The translations under genes were made by a program, and so were the position numbers. The notes beneath the pieces were generated by a model that made no database searches, was not told the origin of the DNA, and saw nothing but the letters and a program-made list of their open reading frames with translations. A DNA stretch of 64,000 nt from contig NZ_KQ948764.1 in assembly GCF_001514205.1 (NCBI RefSeq), forward strand, positions 195,882 through 259,881, read 5' to 3'. Every line of letters begins with the position of its first letter. Within the stretch, counting starts at the first letter, position 1. This stretch comes from Streptomyces griseoruber (lineage in GTDB: Bacteria > Actinomycetota > Actinomycetes > Streptomycetales > Streptomycetaceae). Of the stretch, positions 23,149 through 31,394 are shown piece by piece.

Positions 23149-23395
23149 TCAGCATGGAGGCTGTCTCAGCGCTCCCACGGCGAACCCGGCGAAGGCCCAA
23201 CCGGAACCGCTGGTGAACGCGGCGACCTGGGACAAAGGCCAGTAGACGGCCCGCTCCCAGGTCCGCCCGATGATCGCGGTGAACCAATCCGGGCAGGTAC
23301 CGGCCTGCAAGCGGTCGACCATACGGTGCAGCGCTACCGCCCGCCCGGGACTGTCGAGCATTTCAGCCAGTTCGTCCTCAGCGATGCCCTCATGG
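23149..23395 (-). pseudogene. 3' fragment of an unknown gene, cut by a Tn3-like end
   Basis: A protein-like frame reads HEGIAEDELAEMLDSPGRA, then VDRLQAGTCPDWFTAIIGRT and ends AGFAVGALRQPPC. It has no start codon of its own: its 5' side runs directly into the Tn3-like terminal repeat at 23397-23436. I do not recognise the family. Confidence 0.4.
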
Positions 23396-23396
23396 G

Positions 23397-23436
23397 GGGT
23401 CCCCGTAGTAATCGCCGAGAAAACAACGGATATCCC
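23397..23436 (+). repeat. Tn3-family-like terminal inverted repeat (copy B)
   Basis: Begins GGGGTCCCCGTAGTAATC and continues CGCCGAGAAAACAACGGAT. The four leading Gs, length near 38 bp and AAAAC block fit Tn3-family ends. A resolvase remnant begins just inside it, at 23471, which is where a Tn3-type element would carry one. A related sequence in the same orientation is at 24461-24498. Confidence 0.5.
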
Positions 23437-23470
23437 TGACCTGCGGTGATGCGCCCCGGCCCGAAGGCGG

Positions 23471-23755
23471 TCAGCCTTCCTGTCCCACGGGTTCGACAGC
23501 GGCGCCTTCGCGGTGCTTGCGGAGTTCCCGGTACAGCGTGGAGCGGCTGACGCCGAGCTCGGCGGCGACCTGTTCGGGGATCGCGCCGTCCTTGATCCGC
23601 TGGGCGGCTCCGGCGCGGGTGGTCGCGTTGAGCTTCGCGGGCCGTCCGGTCGGCAGTCCGCGGGCCTCCTTGGCGGCACGGGCGCCGGCGGCACGCTCCA
23701 GCATGTAGATCCGTTCCATCTGCGCGAACATCGCCAGCAGCGCGATGGCCATGTG
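23471..23755 (-). pseudogene. Serine resolvase/invertase remnant (C-terminal part only)
   Basis: About 93 residues: MAIALLAMFAQMERIYMLER matches the long dimer helix of serine recombinases, GLPTGRPAKL the linker, and IPEQVAAELGVSRSTLYREL the C-terminal helix-turn-helix that binds the res site. The N-terminal catalytic domain with the active serine is absent; upstream the reading frame joins an unrelated signal-peptide sequence near 23755. It is a broken tnpR-type gene of a Tn3-like element. Confidence 0.7.
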
Positions 23756-23852
23756 TGCACCCCGAAGCCGTCGCGTGGGCCAATCCCGGCGATGCGAGTA
23801 CTCCCAGGGCGGCGAGTGCCAAGCCGGCCGCTGCCGTTCCCATCTTCTTCAC
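23755..23852 (-). pseudogene. 5' fragment of a secreted-protein gene
   Basis: Starts with GTG at 23852 after GGAGGA and codes MKKMGTAAAGLALAALGVL, a clear signal peptide, then ASPGLAHATASGCT before running out of frame into the resolvase remnant. The gene body is missing. The junction shows that the transposon fragment replaced the rest of this gene. Confidence 0.5.
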
Positions 23853-24018
23853 ATCCTCCTCCGGTAAGGGCAGTGGATCGATGCCTCGCCGGTTCTCGAA
23901 CCCGGCACTTGTTCTCCGGCAGCACGCGCGCGGCAAGGGCCCGCACCTGCGGCAGCACGGCTGGCCCGTGCGGCCGCGGGTGCGGTTCCGGTTCGGTGGG
24001 GTGTGGTTGGTGGGTGAT

Positions 24019-24381
24019 TCAGCAGTGTGTGTAGGCGCCGTTGCCGACGAGGTAGTCGTCGAACACCCAGCCGAATCCGTGGACCCAGGTCCAGGTGTTG
24101 CCGTAGTCGTTCACCACGTAGCAGTCGTACTGGATGGGTACGCCGTCGCTGATGGTGCCGACTGTGGTGCAGGCGCCGTAGGGGCCTGTGTGGACTGCGG
24201 CGGGGGCGGCGGAGGCTCGTACGGCCCCGGTTCGGCCGTCTTCGACGGAGTGTGACCAGCCGCTGCAGGTGACTGCGGCGGCGCCCGCCCCGGTCGCGCT
24301 GGCGGTGGTCGCCGTAATGCCGCTCACCGTAAGGGTGGCGGCGAGCACGGTGGCGGTTGCCAGGGCACGGTGTGTACGCAT
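24019..24381 (-). CDS. Small secreted cysteine-containing protein, SH3-like
   Basis: 120 residues. Signal peptide MRTHRALATATVLAATLTV ending near TASATGA, then a mature part of about 90 residues with cysteines in VTCSGW, GACTTVG, YDCYVVND and the final YTHC, which could form two disulphides. The aromatic pattern NTWTWVHGFGWVFDDYL resembles bacterial SH3b-type domains of exported proteins. Function unknown. It reads away from the SARP gene and lies inside the island. Confidence 0.7.
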   Translation of the reverse strand: MRTHRALATATVLAATLTVSGITATTASATGAGAAAVTCSGWSHSVEDGRTGAVRASAAPAAVHTGPYGACTTVGTISDGVPIQYDCYVVNDYGNTWTWVHGFGWVFDDYLVGNGAYTHC

Positions 24382-24460
24382 GTCGGGTTCCTGTCGTAGG
24401 TGGGTCTGGTTTCACCGCTCGCAGCGGTGGGGGTTCTGACGGTGGTGGGCGTCTGCGAAA

Positions 24461-24498
24461 GGGTCCCGGTATCAATTGCCGTGAAGACAACGGGATTT
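24461..24498 (+). repeat. Tn3-like terminal repeat (copy A) upstream of the SARP gene
   Basis: Begins GGGTCCCGGTATCAATTG and continues CCGTGAAGACAACGGGAT. Roughly 27 of the first 33 positions match copy B at 23397, in the same orientation. As with B, the body of any element would lie to the right, towards the SARP gene and the Tn3 transposase remnant at 27496-28646. Confidence 0.4.
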
Positions 24499-24525
24499 CG
24501 CGTGTTCCCAATGTGTCGGGGCGGT

Positions 24526-24545
24526 CTTCGGGAAACCTTCGGGAA
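24526..24545 (+). promoter_or_regulatory. Direct repeat spaced by one helical turn, likely SARP operator
   Basis: CTTCGGGAA occurs at 24526-24534 and again at 24537-24545, exactly 11 bp apart. SARP regulators bind heptamer-type direct repeats 11 bp apart upstream of -10 regions. It lies about 75 bp before the SARP start, so self-regulation is plausible. Confidence 0.45.
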
Positions 24546-24616
24546 GTCTGGAATCGGGCTTTACCCGGTGGTCAGCGGCGGGTAAGCAGAGTGACGTGAC
24601 CATGAGGGGGATGGGT

Positions 24617-27430
24617 GTGGCGGTGCGGTTCGGGGTCCTGGGCGCCATCGTGGTGTGGCGGGACGGGGTGCCGGTGGATGTGGGTCATGCGCGGCAGCGG
24701 TGGGTGTTGGGGGCGTTGCTCGCCGATGCTGAGGGTGTGGTGCCGGCGGATGTCCTGGTGGATCGGGTGTGGGGCGCGGATGCACCAGATCGTGGTCGGC
24801 AAGCGCTGTACGGATACGTGTCCCGGCTGCGGCAGGTGCTGTCCGGGGTCGGGGCGGACATCGTGCGGGACCAGGGTGGCTATCGCCTGGAGGTGCCGGC
24901 CGGGTTGGTGGATGTGCACCGGTTCCGTGACCTGGCCGACCAGGCCCGCGTGGTAGGCGACGACGAGCAAGCAGCCTCGTTGTGGGAAGAGGCGCTGGGG
25001 CTGTGGCGCGGGGAGGCTTACGCCGGGGTGGACACCCCGTGGTTCAACGCCCAGCGCGACTTCCTCGAACGGGAGCGGCTGGCCGCGCAGCTGGACCTGG
25101 CCGACATCCGGCTGCGTCTGGGACAGCACGACCGGGTACTGGCCGAACTGTTCGCGCGGGCTGAGGCCCATCCGCTGGACGAGCGGATGGCCGGTCAGCT
25201 CATGCTGGCGCTCTATCGCGGCGGCCGGTCTGCCGACGCCCTGACGCGCTACCAGGAGATCCGGCGGCGACTGGGGGAAGAGCTGGGGACCGACCCTGGC
25301 GCTGCGCTGCGGCAGCTCCACCAGCAGGTCCTCACAGCCGACCCGGCGCTCACCACAGCCGACCCTAAGTCCGAGACCGGGGCCGGACCGGAATCCGCTG
25401 CGGTGCCCCGGCAGCTTCCGGCGCCGCCTTCGTTCTTCGTCGGCCGGGACCGCGAACTGGCCCGTCTGGATCGCTTGCTGGAGTCACAGGCCGAGCGGGG
25501 TGGCACGGTGGTGATTTCCGCCATTGGCGGCACCGGCGGGATCGGTAAGACCTGGCTGGCTCTGTGCTGGGCCCACCAGCAGCAGGAACGCTTTCCGGAC
25601 GGGCAGCTGTTCGCCGACCTGCGCGGCTTCTCCCCCTCCGAAGAACCGGTACCGCCCGAGGCGGCGCTGCGTATGTTCCTCGGCGCCCTGGGCACTGCCC
25701 CTGCGCAGATCCCCGCACACCTGGACGCCCAGGCCGCGCTCTACCGCACGCTGATCGCAGACAGGCGCCTGCTCATCATCCTGGACAACGCCCGTGACAC
25801 CGCCCAAGTTCTGCCTCTGCTCCCCGGCAGCCCGAATTGCACCGTCCTGGTCACGAGCCGTCACCAACTCGGCGGCCTGATCACCGCTCATGGCGGAACC
25901 CCCCTCACCCTGAATGTGCTGACCGATACCGAGGCAGACGAGTTACTCACCCGTCACCTCGGCCCCCACCGGATTGCCTCCGAACCCGAGGCCGCCCGTA
26001 CCCTCCTGAAGCACTGCGCCGGCCTGCCCCTGGCCATCAGCATCCTGGCAGCCCGGGCCACCATGAACCCCGCACTCACCCTGGCAGCACTGGCCGCAGA
26101 GCTCCAGGAGACCACGCCCCGGCTCGACGTCCTGGACGCCGGCGAAACGACCGCCAACCTACGTGCGGTCTTCGCCGCCTCCTACCGCGCCCTCGCCCCC
26201 CAGACAGCCGACGTGTTCCGGCAGCTCGCCCTGGCACCTGGCCCCGACATCAGCCTGCCTGCTGCAGCCAGCCTCACCGCCCTTCCGCTCCCCCGCCTCC
26301 GTACCCACGTGCGCGAACTGCAGGCCGCACACCTGCTCCAGGAACACACACCCGGCTGCTACACCTTCCACGACCTGCTGCGTGCCTACGCCACCGAACT
26401 CGCCGACACTTTCGATACCGACAGGGAGCGGAGCGCGACGCTGGGCCGGATACTCGACCACTACGTGCACACCGCGTACGCAGCCGACAGACTGCTGCTG
26501 CCCCACCGGGACCCCATCAGCCTGACACCTGCGGCAGACGGCGTCTCTCCCGAACAGCTCACCACCCATCGCCAGGCCCTGGAATGGTTCACCCGTGAAC
26601 GAGCGTGTCTGACTGCGGCCGTTGAACACGCGGCGCTCGCCGGCAGCGATGTGCACGCTTGGCAGCTGGCGTGGACGATCATCACCTTCCTCAGCCGAGG
26701 CGGACTGTGGCACGACGTGGAGACCGTCGAACGAACGGCCCTGGCAGCCGCCGTGCGGCTCGGGGATCACTCGGCACAGGCCGAGTGCCATCGAGAGCTT
26801 GCCTACGCCTTCGCACTGACGGGCCGCGGCCCCGAAGCCGGCCGCGCACTCCTACAGGCCCTCGAACTGTCCACGGAGCTCAACGATGTCCTGGGACAGG
26901 CCCACACCCACATCGCCTTGGGCTGGCTGCACGAGTACCAAGGCGATCAGCAGACAGCTTTCCGCCACGATCTCACTGCCCTGGAGCTCTTCACCTCGCT
27001 CGGCCACCGGCCCGGACGCGCCAGAGCACTCAATGCAGTGGGCTGGGACCACATCCAGCTCGGTCACCACCAGCAGGCCATCTCCCACTGCCGGGAGGCG
27101 CTGGCCCTGCAACAACAACTTCAGGACGAACGCGGCCAAGCCGGCACATGGGACACCCTCGGCAACGCCTACCAGCAGATCAACGACTACCCGAACGCCA
27201 TCGACTGCTACCAGCACAGTCTGGAACTCAACCAGACACTCGGGCATCGCTACAACGAGGCAGAGACCCTCGTCCACCTCGGGGAAACCCACCGTGCCAC
27301 CGGCGCCCTCAACGCGGCACAGGACGCCTGGCAACGGGCCATCGACATCCTCACCGACGCAGGTCACCACGAAGCCGAACTGGACCGGATCCGTAGCATG
27401 CTCCAGAACCTCAGCGGGGCCTTGGCATGA
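24617..27430 (+). CDS. AfsR/SARP-family regulator with NB-ARC and TPR domains
   Basis: About 937 residues. Residues 1-95 are the OmpR-like winged helix (FGVLGAIVVWRDG, RQALYGYVSRLRQVL), 95-245 the bacterial transcriptional activator domain (LWRGEAYAGVDTPWF, YQEIRRRLGEELGTDPG), then an NB-ARC ATPase with Walker A AIGGTGGIGKTWLAL near residue 305 and RRLLIILDNARD as Walker B, and at the C-terminus TPR repeats (ALNAVGWDHIQLGHHQQAI, TWDTLGNAYQQINDYPNAI). AfsR-type proteins activate secondary metabolism or development genes. I chose the GTG at 24617 after AGGGGG; other starts at 24596, 24602 and 24611 are possible. An in-frame TTA codon at 25943-25945 suggests bldA control. It is the largest intact gene of the island. 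Confidence 0.9.
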   Translation: MAVRFGVLGAIVVWRDGVPVDVGHARQRWVLGALLADAEGVVPADVLVDRVWGADAPDRGRQALYGYVSRLRQVLSGVGADIVRDQGGYRLEVPAGLVDVHRFRDLADQARVVGDDEQAASLWEEALGLWRGEAYAGVDTPWFNAQRDFLERERLAAQLDLADIRLRLGQHDRVLAELFARAEAHPLDERMAGQLMLALYRGGRSADALTRYQEIRRRLGEELGTDPGAALRQLHQQVLTADPALTTADPKSETGAGPESAAVPRQLPAPPSFFVGRDRELARLDRLLESQAERGGTVVISAIGGTGGIGKTWLALCWAHQQQERFPDGQLFADLRGFSPSEEPVPPEAALRMFLGALGTAPAQIPAHLDAQAALYRTLIADRRLLIILDNARDTAQVLPLLPGSPNCTVLVTSRHQLGGLITAHGGTPLTLNVLTDTEADELLTRHLGPHRIASEPEAARTLLKHCAGLPLAISILAARATMNPALTLAALAAELQETTPRLDVLDAGETTANLRAVFAASYRALAPQTADVFRQLALAPGPDISLPAAASLTALPLPRLRTHVRELQAAHLLQEHTPGCYTFHDLLRAYATELADTFDTDRERSATLGRILDHYVHTAYAADRLLLPHRDPISLTPAADGVSPEQLTTHRQALEWFTRERACLTAAVEHAALAGSDVHAWQLAWTIITFLSRGGLWHDVETVERTALAAAVRLGDHSAQAECHRELAYAFALTGRGPEAGRALLQALELSTELNDVLGQAHTHIALGWLHEYQGDQQTAFRHDLTALELFTSLGHRPGRARALNAVGWDHIQLGHHQQAISHCREALALQQQLQDERGQAGTWDTLGNAYQQINDYPNAIDCYQHSLELNQTLGHRYNEAETLVHLGETHRATGALNAAQDAWQRAIDILTDAGHHEAELDRIRSMLQNLSGALA

Positions 27431-27495
27431 AGCAGGCGTCGCGGGAGGAACCTTGACCACTGATGTGATCGTGTCATGCCGATCGGCCAGTATGG

Positions 27496-28646
27496 TCAGG
27501 CCCGCTCCGGTCGGCGGGGGCGCAGCGGCCGGTAGCCGGCCGGGTCGAGCTCGGCAAGCTCGGTGTCGACCTCGACGTTGATGGTGCCGAAGAAGTTCAC
27601 GGTCTCGCTGTGGGCCGGGGAGATGTGTGCCAGCAGTTCGTCGTCGGCCGCGCGGCCCTCGGCGCGCATCTGCGCGATGGCCAGGCCGTAGTTCTCCGTC
27701 GTCCAGGTGACCACCGAGTTGGTCAGCAGCGTCAGGCACCATGCCTGCTCGGTCTGCGCGGCAAGGTGGCGGTGCCGGATCGCGCCCTCGTGCGCGGAGA
27801 GCAGGCTGCGGCGCAGCGAGTGCAGGGATTCGCCCTTGTTCAACTGTCGGGCGATCTTCCTGCGGTAGGTCTCGTCGGCCGGATAGCGGGCGGCGCAGAT
27901 CGTACGGCGAAGCGCTCCGTACTCCTCTTCTGGGTGAGCAGCGGCCCCGCCACCGGCCACAGGCTGTTGACGTCCCGCTGCGGGTCCATCCGGTCGTCCA
28001 GCACGTAGTGCGCCTCCCGGCGGCTCACCACGATCACCTTCGTGCCGAACGTCGTGTGCTGGTCCGAGACGTGCGTGTACGTCGACAGGCCCTGACCGGC
28101 GAAGTACTTCTTCATCGCCCACGCCGTCGTCGACTTCCCCTTCGCCGGGAACCGCTGCCCGTCCGAGGACGACAGCGTGCCTCCACCGAACACCTGAGTC
28201 AGCGGAAGCCGGTGGTGGTAGTTGACGACCGCGGCGTTCGCCGCCGCCAGGGTCTCCTCCCGGATGTACCACTCCTGGGTCCAGGCCAGGATGTCGTAGG
28301 AGATCCCGCACGCCTCCGCCATCCTCACCAGGCCCAGATTCGTCGCGTTCGCGATCAGCACCGCCAGCAGGTTCCGCTTGAGCTCCGGCGAGCGGGACTG
28401 CTTGCTCCCGGCGTGCGTCAGACAGTCCAGGAAGCGGGTACGGCGGTCGAGTTCGACCAGCAGCGGGGCGATCGGGGCCAGCGGCAGCAGCTCCGAGAGC
28501 TCCTCCTTGAGCTCGGCGGCCTCGGCCGGGATGTCCTCCGCCGACACCGGCGGGATGATCAGCTCCCCGCCCGGCGACTGCCGCACCTCACCGGTACCCG
28601 TCTTCCGGTTGCCCAGCACCTTCTCCCACCAGCAATCAGGCAGCAT
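27496..28646 (-). pseudogene. Tn3-family transposase remnant, frameshifted and internally deleted
   Basis: The 5' part reads LKRNLLAVLIANATNLGL, TQVFGGGTLSSSDGQRFP (first catalytic aspartate of Tn3 transposases) and THVSDQHTTFGTKVIV (second), then breaks near 27950-28000. The C-terminal part in another frame reads YRRKIARQLNKGESLHSLRR and GTINVEVDTELAELDPAGYRPL, the normal end of the family. The stretch between is much shorter than in intact enzymes, and the N-terminal half of about 500 residues is missing. The product cannot be active. It lies 65 bp after the SARP gene on the opposite strand. Confidence 0.8.
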
Positions 28647-28937
28647 CGCCCTGACCGGCGCAGGGCCCGCAGCGCCTCTGCGGTGCAGCCCTCGGCGAGG
28701 GCGGCCTCGACGAGCGGGGCGAGGCGCTGCGCCGTCGACCGCGCCGCCGACCGGGGCAAGCGCAGGGCCCGCACGATGCTCGACCCCGGCCGTGGCGGCG
28801 GCATGGAAGGCGGGCAGGTGCGTCATGCTGGGCCGGCGGCGTCGCGGTCCCGTCGTCGTCCTCCGGGACAGTGAGCGGGCGGCGTCCCTCGGCACGGTCG
28901 TCCGGGAGGACGGCGTCCGCTCGCCGGTGAACCGGCC

Positions 28938-29095
28938 TCATCGGGACCGGGCCGAGCCCGAGCCGCTCGTACGTGGCGCGGACGGCGTCGAGGTCCGGAC
29001 GTTCTTCGCAGGCTCGGCGCCGGTCTCGGGGGTCCGCCCATTTTCGATCTTGTTCAGGGCGTCGGCGCTGAGGCTGTGGCCGCGCCGCTTGAACC
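28938..29095 (-). pseudogene. XRE-type helix-turn-helix fragment ending at the right island edge
   Basis: The frame reads FKRRGHSLSADALNKIENGR then TPETGAEPAKNVR, a Cro/C1-type recognition region found in streptomycete regulators and mobile-element repressors. It has no start codon: its 5' side is cut exactly at the right-hand 123-bp repeat, and after AKNVR the frame degenerates. The 28647-28937 stretch next to it holds only further scraps (LAPLVEAALAEG in one frame). Confidence 0.5.
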
Positions 29096-29218
29096 GGGCA
29101 ACACCTGGAAGGATCCGGAGGCGTTCGCCAGCCTGATCCACGACGTCGAGACGAAGATCTTCGCCGTGCTCCCGGACGAGACGTGGGTCTACCCGGGCCA
29201 CGGCAACGACACCACGCT
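29096..29218 (+). repeat. 123-bp direct repeat, right copy (island boundary, attR-like)
   Basis: Perfect copy of 21386-21508, i.e. codons of the MBL-fold hydrolase from GNTWKDPEAF to GNDTTL. Together the repeats bracket 7,587 bp (21509-29095). No integrase gene is visible between them. Confidence 0.85.
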
Positions 29219-29267
29219 GGGCGCGGAGCGGCCGCATCTGCCGGAGTGGCACGCGCGCGGGTGGTGA
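29096..29267 (+). pseudogene. Displaced native 3' end of the MBL-fold hydrolase gene
   Basis: Codes for the last 57 residues of the hydrolase (GNTWKDPEAFASLIHDVETK to LPEWHARGW, stop at 29267) with no start or promoter. The upstream half of the gene is at 20901. A strong hairpin follows at 29302-29335, as expected for the original gene end, so this copy is likely the ancestral one. Confidence 0.75.
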
Positions 29268-29301
29268 GTCCGACACAGGGGCACGGGTGGTGAGTTCCCG
29301 C

Positions 29302-29335
29302 CACGGGGCGCGCGGAGTCGTTCGCGCGCCCCGTG
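29302..29335 (+). terminator. Strong terminator behind the displaced hydrolase 3' end
   Basis: A perfect 13-bp stem, CACGGGGCGCGCG (29302-29314) with CGCGCGCCCCGTG (29323-29335), 8-nt loop. It lies in the 328-bp gap before the ABC transporter operon. The rest of that gap shows no gene and should hold the transporter promoter. Confidence 0.8.
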
Positions 29336-29521
29336 TGAATCGTGCGCACGCGCCGGTGCCTCGCGCGCGCTCCCCGCACACCTGGTTGCGCGGTCAACTG
29401 GTCTCAGCCCCGCGCGGGATGACGGCTCCGGCGCGGAATGGGCCGCCGGTCTTCGATCCCCGCCCTCGGCCGGCGGCCCAGGCCCAGACCTCGCGGACGC
29501 GCACCTGTTCACGAGAACGCA

Positions 29522-29556
29522 ACACCCGTTCCCACCATGCGGACAAACACGGGTGT
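29522..29556 (+). promoter_or_regulatory. Inverted repeat upstream of the amino-acid ABC operon
   Basis: ACACCCGT at 29522-29529 and ACGGGTGT at 29549-29556 form a perfect 8-bp inverted repeat with a 19-nt centre, 40 bp before the binding-protein start. It may be an operator or a leader hairpin. Confidence 0.35.
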
Positions 29557-29595
29557 GACCTGGACAGACACGGATTTCGCTGCCACTCTCCCGCC

Positions 29596-30480
29596 ATGCA
29601 CCTCGCCCCTCGTGTTCTGCGCCGCGCCGCCGCCGGCGCCACCGTCGCCCTCCTCGCGACCGCGGTCGGCTGCGCCCCGCAGCCCGAGGCCGACGCGTCC
29701 GCCACGTCCTCCGCCTCGGCCAAAAAGACCTGCGCCAAGGGCGAGTTGGCGACCAAGACCTCGGGAAAGCTGACGATCGCCACCGACGAACCGGCGTACG
29801 AGCCCTGGTTCAAGGACGACAAGCCGTCCAACGGCGAGGGCTTCGAGTCGGCGGTGGCGTACGCCGTGGCGAAGCAGCTCGGGTACGACAAGGGCGCCGT
29901 CGTCTGGCAGAGCGTGCCGTTCAACAAGGCCTTCGCACCGGGTGAGAAGACCTTCGACTTCGACATCAACCAGGTGTCCATCAGTGCCGAGCGCAAGAAG
30001 GCCGTGGACTTCTCCTCCGGCTACTACGACGTCCGCCAGGCCGTCATCGCGCTGAAGGGCAGCAAGGCCGCGAAGGCGACGAGCATCGCGGACCTCAAGG
30101 GCCTCAAGCTGGGCGCCCAGGTCGGCACGACGAGCCTCGACTACATCGACGACGTGGTGAAGCCGAGCCGGGAAGCCGCCGTCTACGCCAAGAACGACCA
30201 GGCCAAGTCCGCTCTGAAGAACGGCCAGGTGGACGCGATCGTGGTCGACCTGCCCACCGCGTTCTACATCACCTCCGCCGAGGTGACGAACGCCGAGATC
30301 GTCGGCCAGTTCGAGAACCAGGGCGGTACGCCCGAGCAGTTCGGGCTCGTCCTCGACAAGGGCAGCGTCCTCACCTCGTGCGTGACGGACGCCGTGGACG
30401 CCCTGCGTGCGGACGGCACCCTGGCGAAGATCGAGCAGCAGTGGCTCTCCGACGCCGTCGACGCCCCGGTGCTCAAGTGA
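29596..30480 (+). CDS. Polar amino-acid ABC transporter, substrate-binding lipoprotein
   Basis: 294 residues from the ATG at 29596. A lipoprotein signal ends in TAVGC with the cysteine at about residue 26, so the mature protein is anchored to the outer face of the membrane. GKLTIATDEPAYEPWFKDD and GFESAVAYAVAKQLG are the family-3 solute-binding pattern, and FDFDINQVSISAERKKAVDFS is the conserved hinge region. It captures an amino acid or related compound; the substrate is not known. The permease gene overlaps its stop codon by four bases (GTGA). Confidence 0.9.
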   Translation: MHLAPRVLRRAAAGATVALLATAVGCAPQPEADASATSSASAKKTCAKGELATKTSGKLTIATDEPAYEPWFKDDKPSNGEGFESAVAYAVAKQLGYDKGAVVWQSVPFNKAFAPGEKTFDFDINQVSISAERKKAVDFSSGYYDVRQAVIALKGSKAAKATSIADLKGLKLGAQVGTTSLDYIDDVVKPSREAAVYAKNDQAKSALKNGQVDAIVVDLPTAFYITSAEVTNAEIVGQFENQGGTPEQFGLVLDKGSVLTSCVTDAVDALRADGTLAKIEQQWLSDAVDAPVLK

Positions 30481-31394
30481 CGGTCACGAAGGAGGAGTCC
30501 GGCCAGGAGGGCGCGGACGACAACGGTGACATGTCCGGGGGCGGCGACGCGTACGTCCCGTCGCGGCGCCGGCTGGAGCGCGAGCGCTACCAGCGCACGC
30601 GGGCCCGCCGCGCCACGGCGATCGCCGCCCTGTCGACCCTGGTCACCGCCGTCGTCCTCTATCTGGTCGTCGTCGGCGCGCCCGGCTGGCCCCGTACCAA
30701 GGAGACGTTCTTCAGCGGGCAGTACGCGCGCGAGGCGTTCCCCAAGGTCCTGGAAGGGCTCTGGCTGAACGTCCGGCTGCTGTTCGTCTGCGGCGTGGCC
30801 GTGCTCGTCCTCGGCATGCTCATCGCCGTGGCCCGCACCCTGCGCGGTCCGGTGTTCTTCCCGTTGCGGGTGCTGGCGGCCGCGTACACGGACTTCTTCC
30901 GCGGACTGCCGCTGATCATCAACCTGATGATCGTGGTCCTCGGCGTTCCCGCGCTGCGGCTCCAGGGCGTGACGGTCGACCCGGTGCTGCTCGGCGGTAC
31001 GGCGCTGACACTGACGTACTCGGCGTACGTCGCCGAGGTGTTCCGCGCCGGCATCGAGTCCGTGCACCCCTCGCAGCGCGCGGCGGCCCGCTCGCTCGGC
31101 CTGTCCAACCGTCAGGCGCTGCGGTACGTCGTGCTCCCCCAGGCGGTGCGCCGCCAGGTGCCGCCGTTGCTGAACGACCTGGTGTCCCTGCAGAAGGACA
31201 CCGGTCTGGTGTCGATCGGCGGCGCCATCGACGCCGTACGCGCGGCGGACATCATCGTGGGCCGCAGTCTCAACTACACGCCGTACATCGTGGCGGGGCT
31301 GGTCTTCGTCGCGCTGACCATTCCGATGACCCGCTTCACCGACTGGGTGACGGCCCGGATGGACGGCCGGCGGGCCCAGGGAGGAACGACATGA
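30477..31394 (+). CDS. Amino-acid ABC transporter permease
   Basis: 305 residues from the GTG at 30477 that overlaps the upstream stop; an ATG at 30531 would remove only a charged tail. After about 45 cytoplasmic residues come five to six membrane segments (TAIAALSTLVTAVVLYLVVV; VCGVAVLVLGMLIAVARTL). The EAA loop that docks to the ATPase is visible as EVFRAGIESVHPSQRAAARS followed by LGLSNRQALRYVVLPQA. It forms the channel for the importer together with the genes on either side. Confidence 0.92.
   Translation: MTVTKEESGQEGADDNGDMSGGGDAYVPSRRRLERERYQRTRARRATAIAALSTLVTAVVLYLVVVGAPGWPRTKETFFSGQYAREAFPKVLEGLWLNVRLLFVCGVAVLVLGMLIAVARTLRGPVFFPLRVLAAAYTDFFRGLPLIINLMIVVLGVPALRLQGVTVDPVLLGGTALTLTYSAYVAEVFRAGIESVHPSQRAAARSLGLSNRQALRYVVLPQAVRRQVPPLLNDLVSLQKDTGLVSIGGAIDAVRAADIIVGRSLNYTPYIVAGLVFVALTIPMTRFTDWVTARMDGRRAQGGTT

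Noticed and set aside
28660..28805. Fragment reading LAPLVEAALAEG on the minus strand
   Set aside because: Protein-like over only about 20 residues and without start or context; probably a scrap of a plasmid or element gene, too short to assign.
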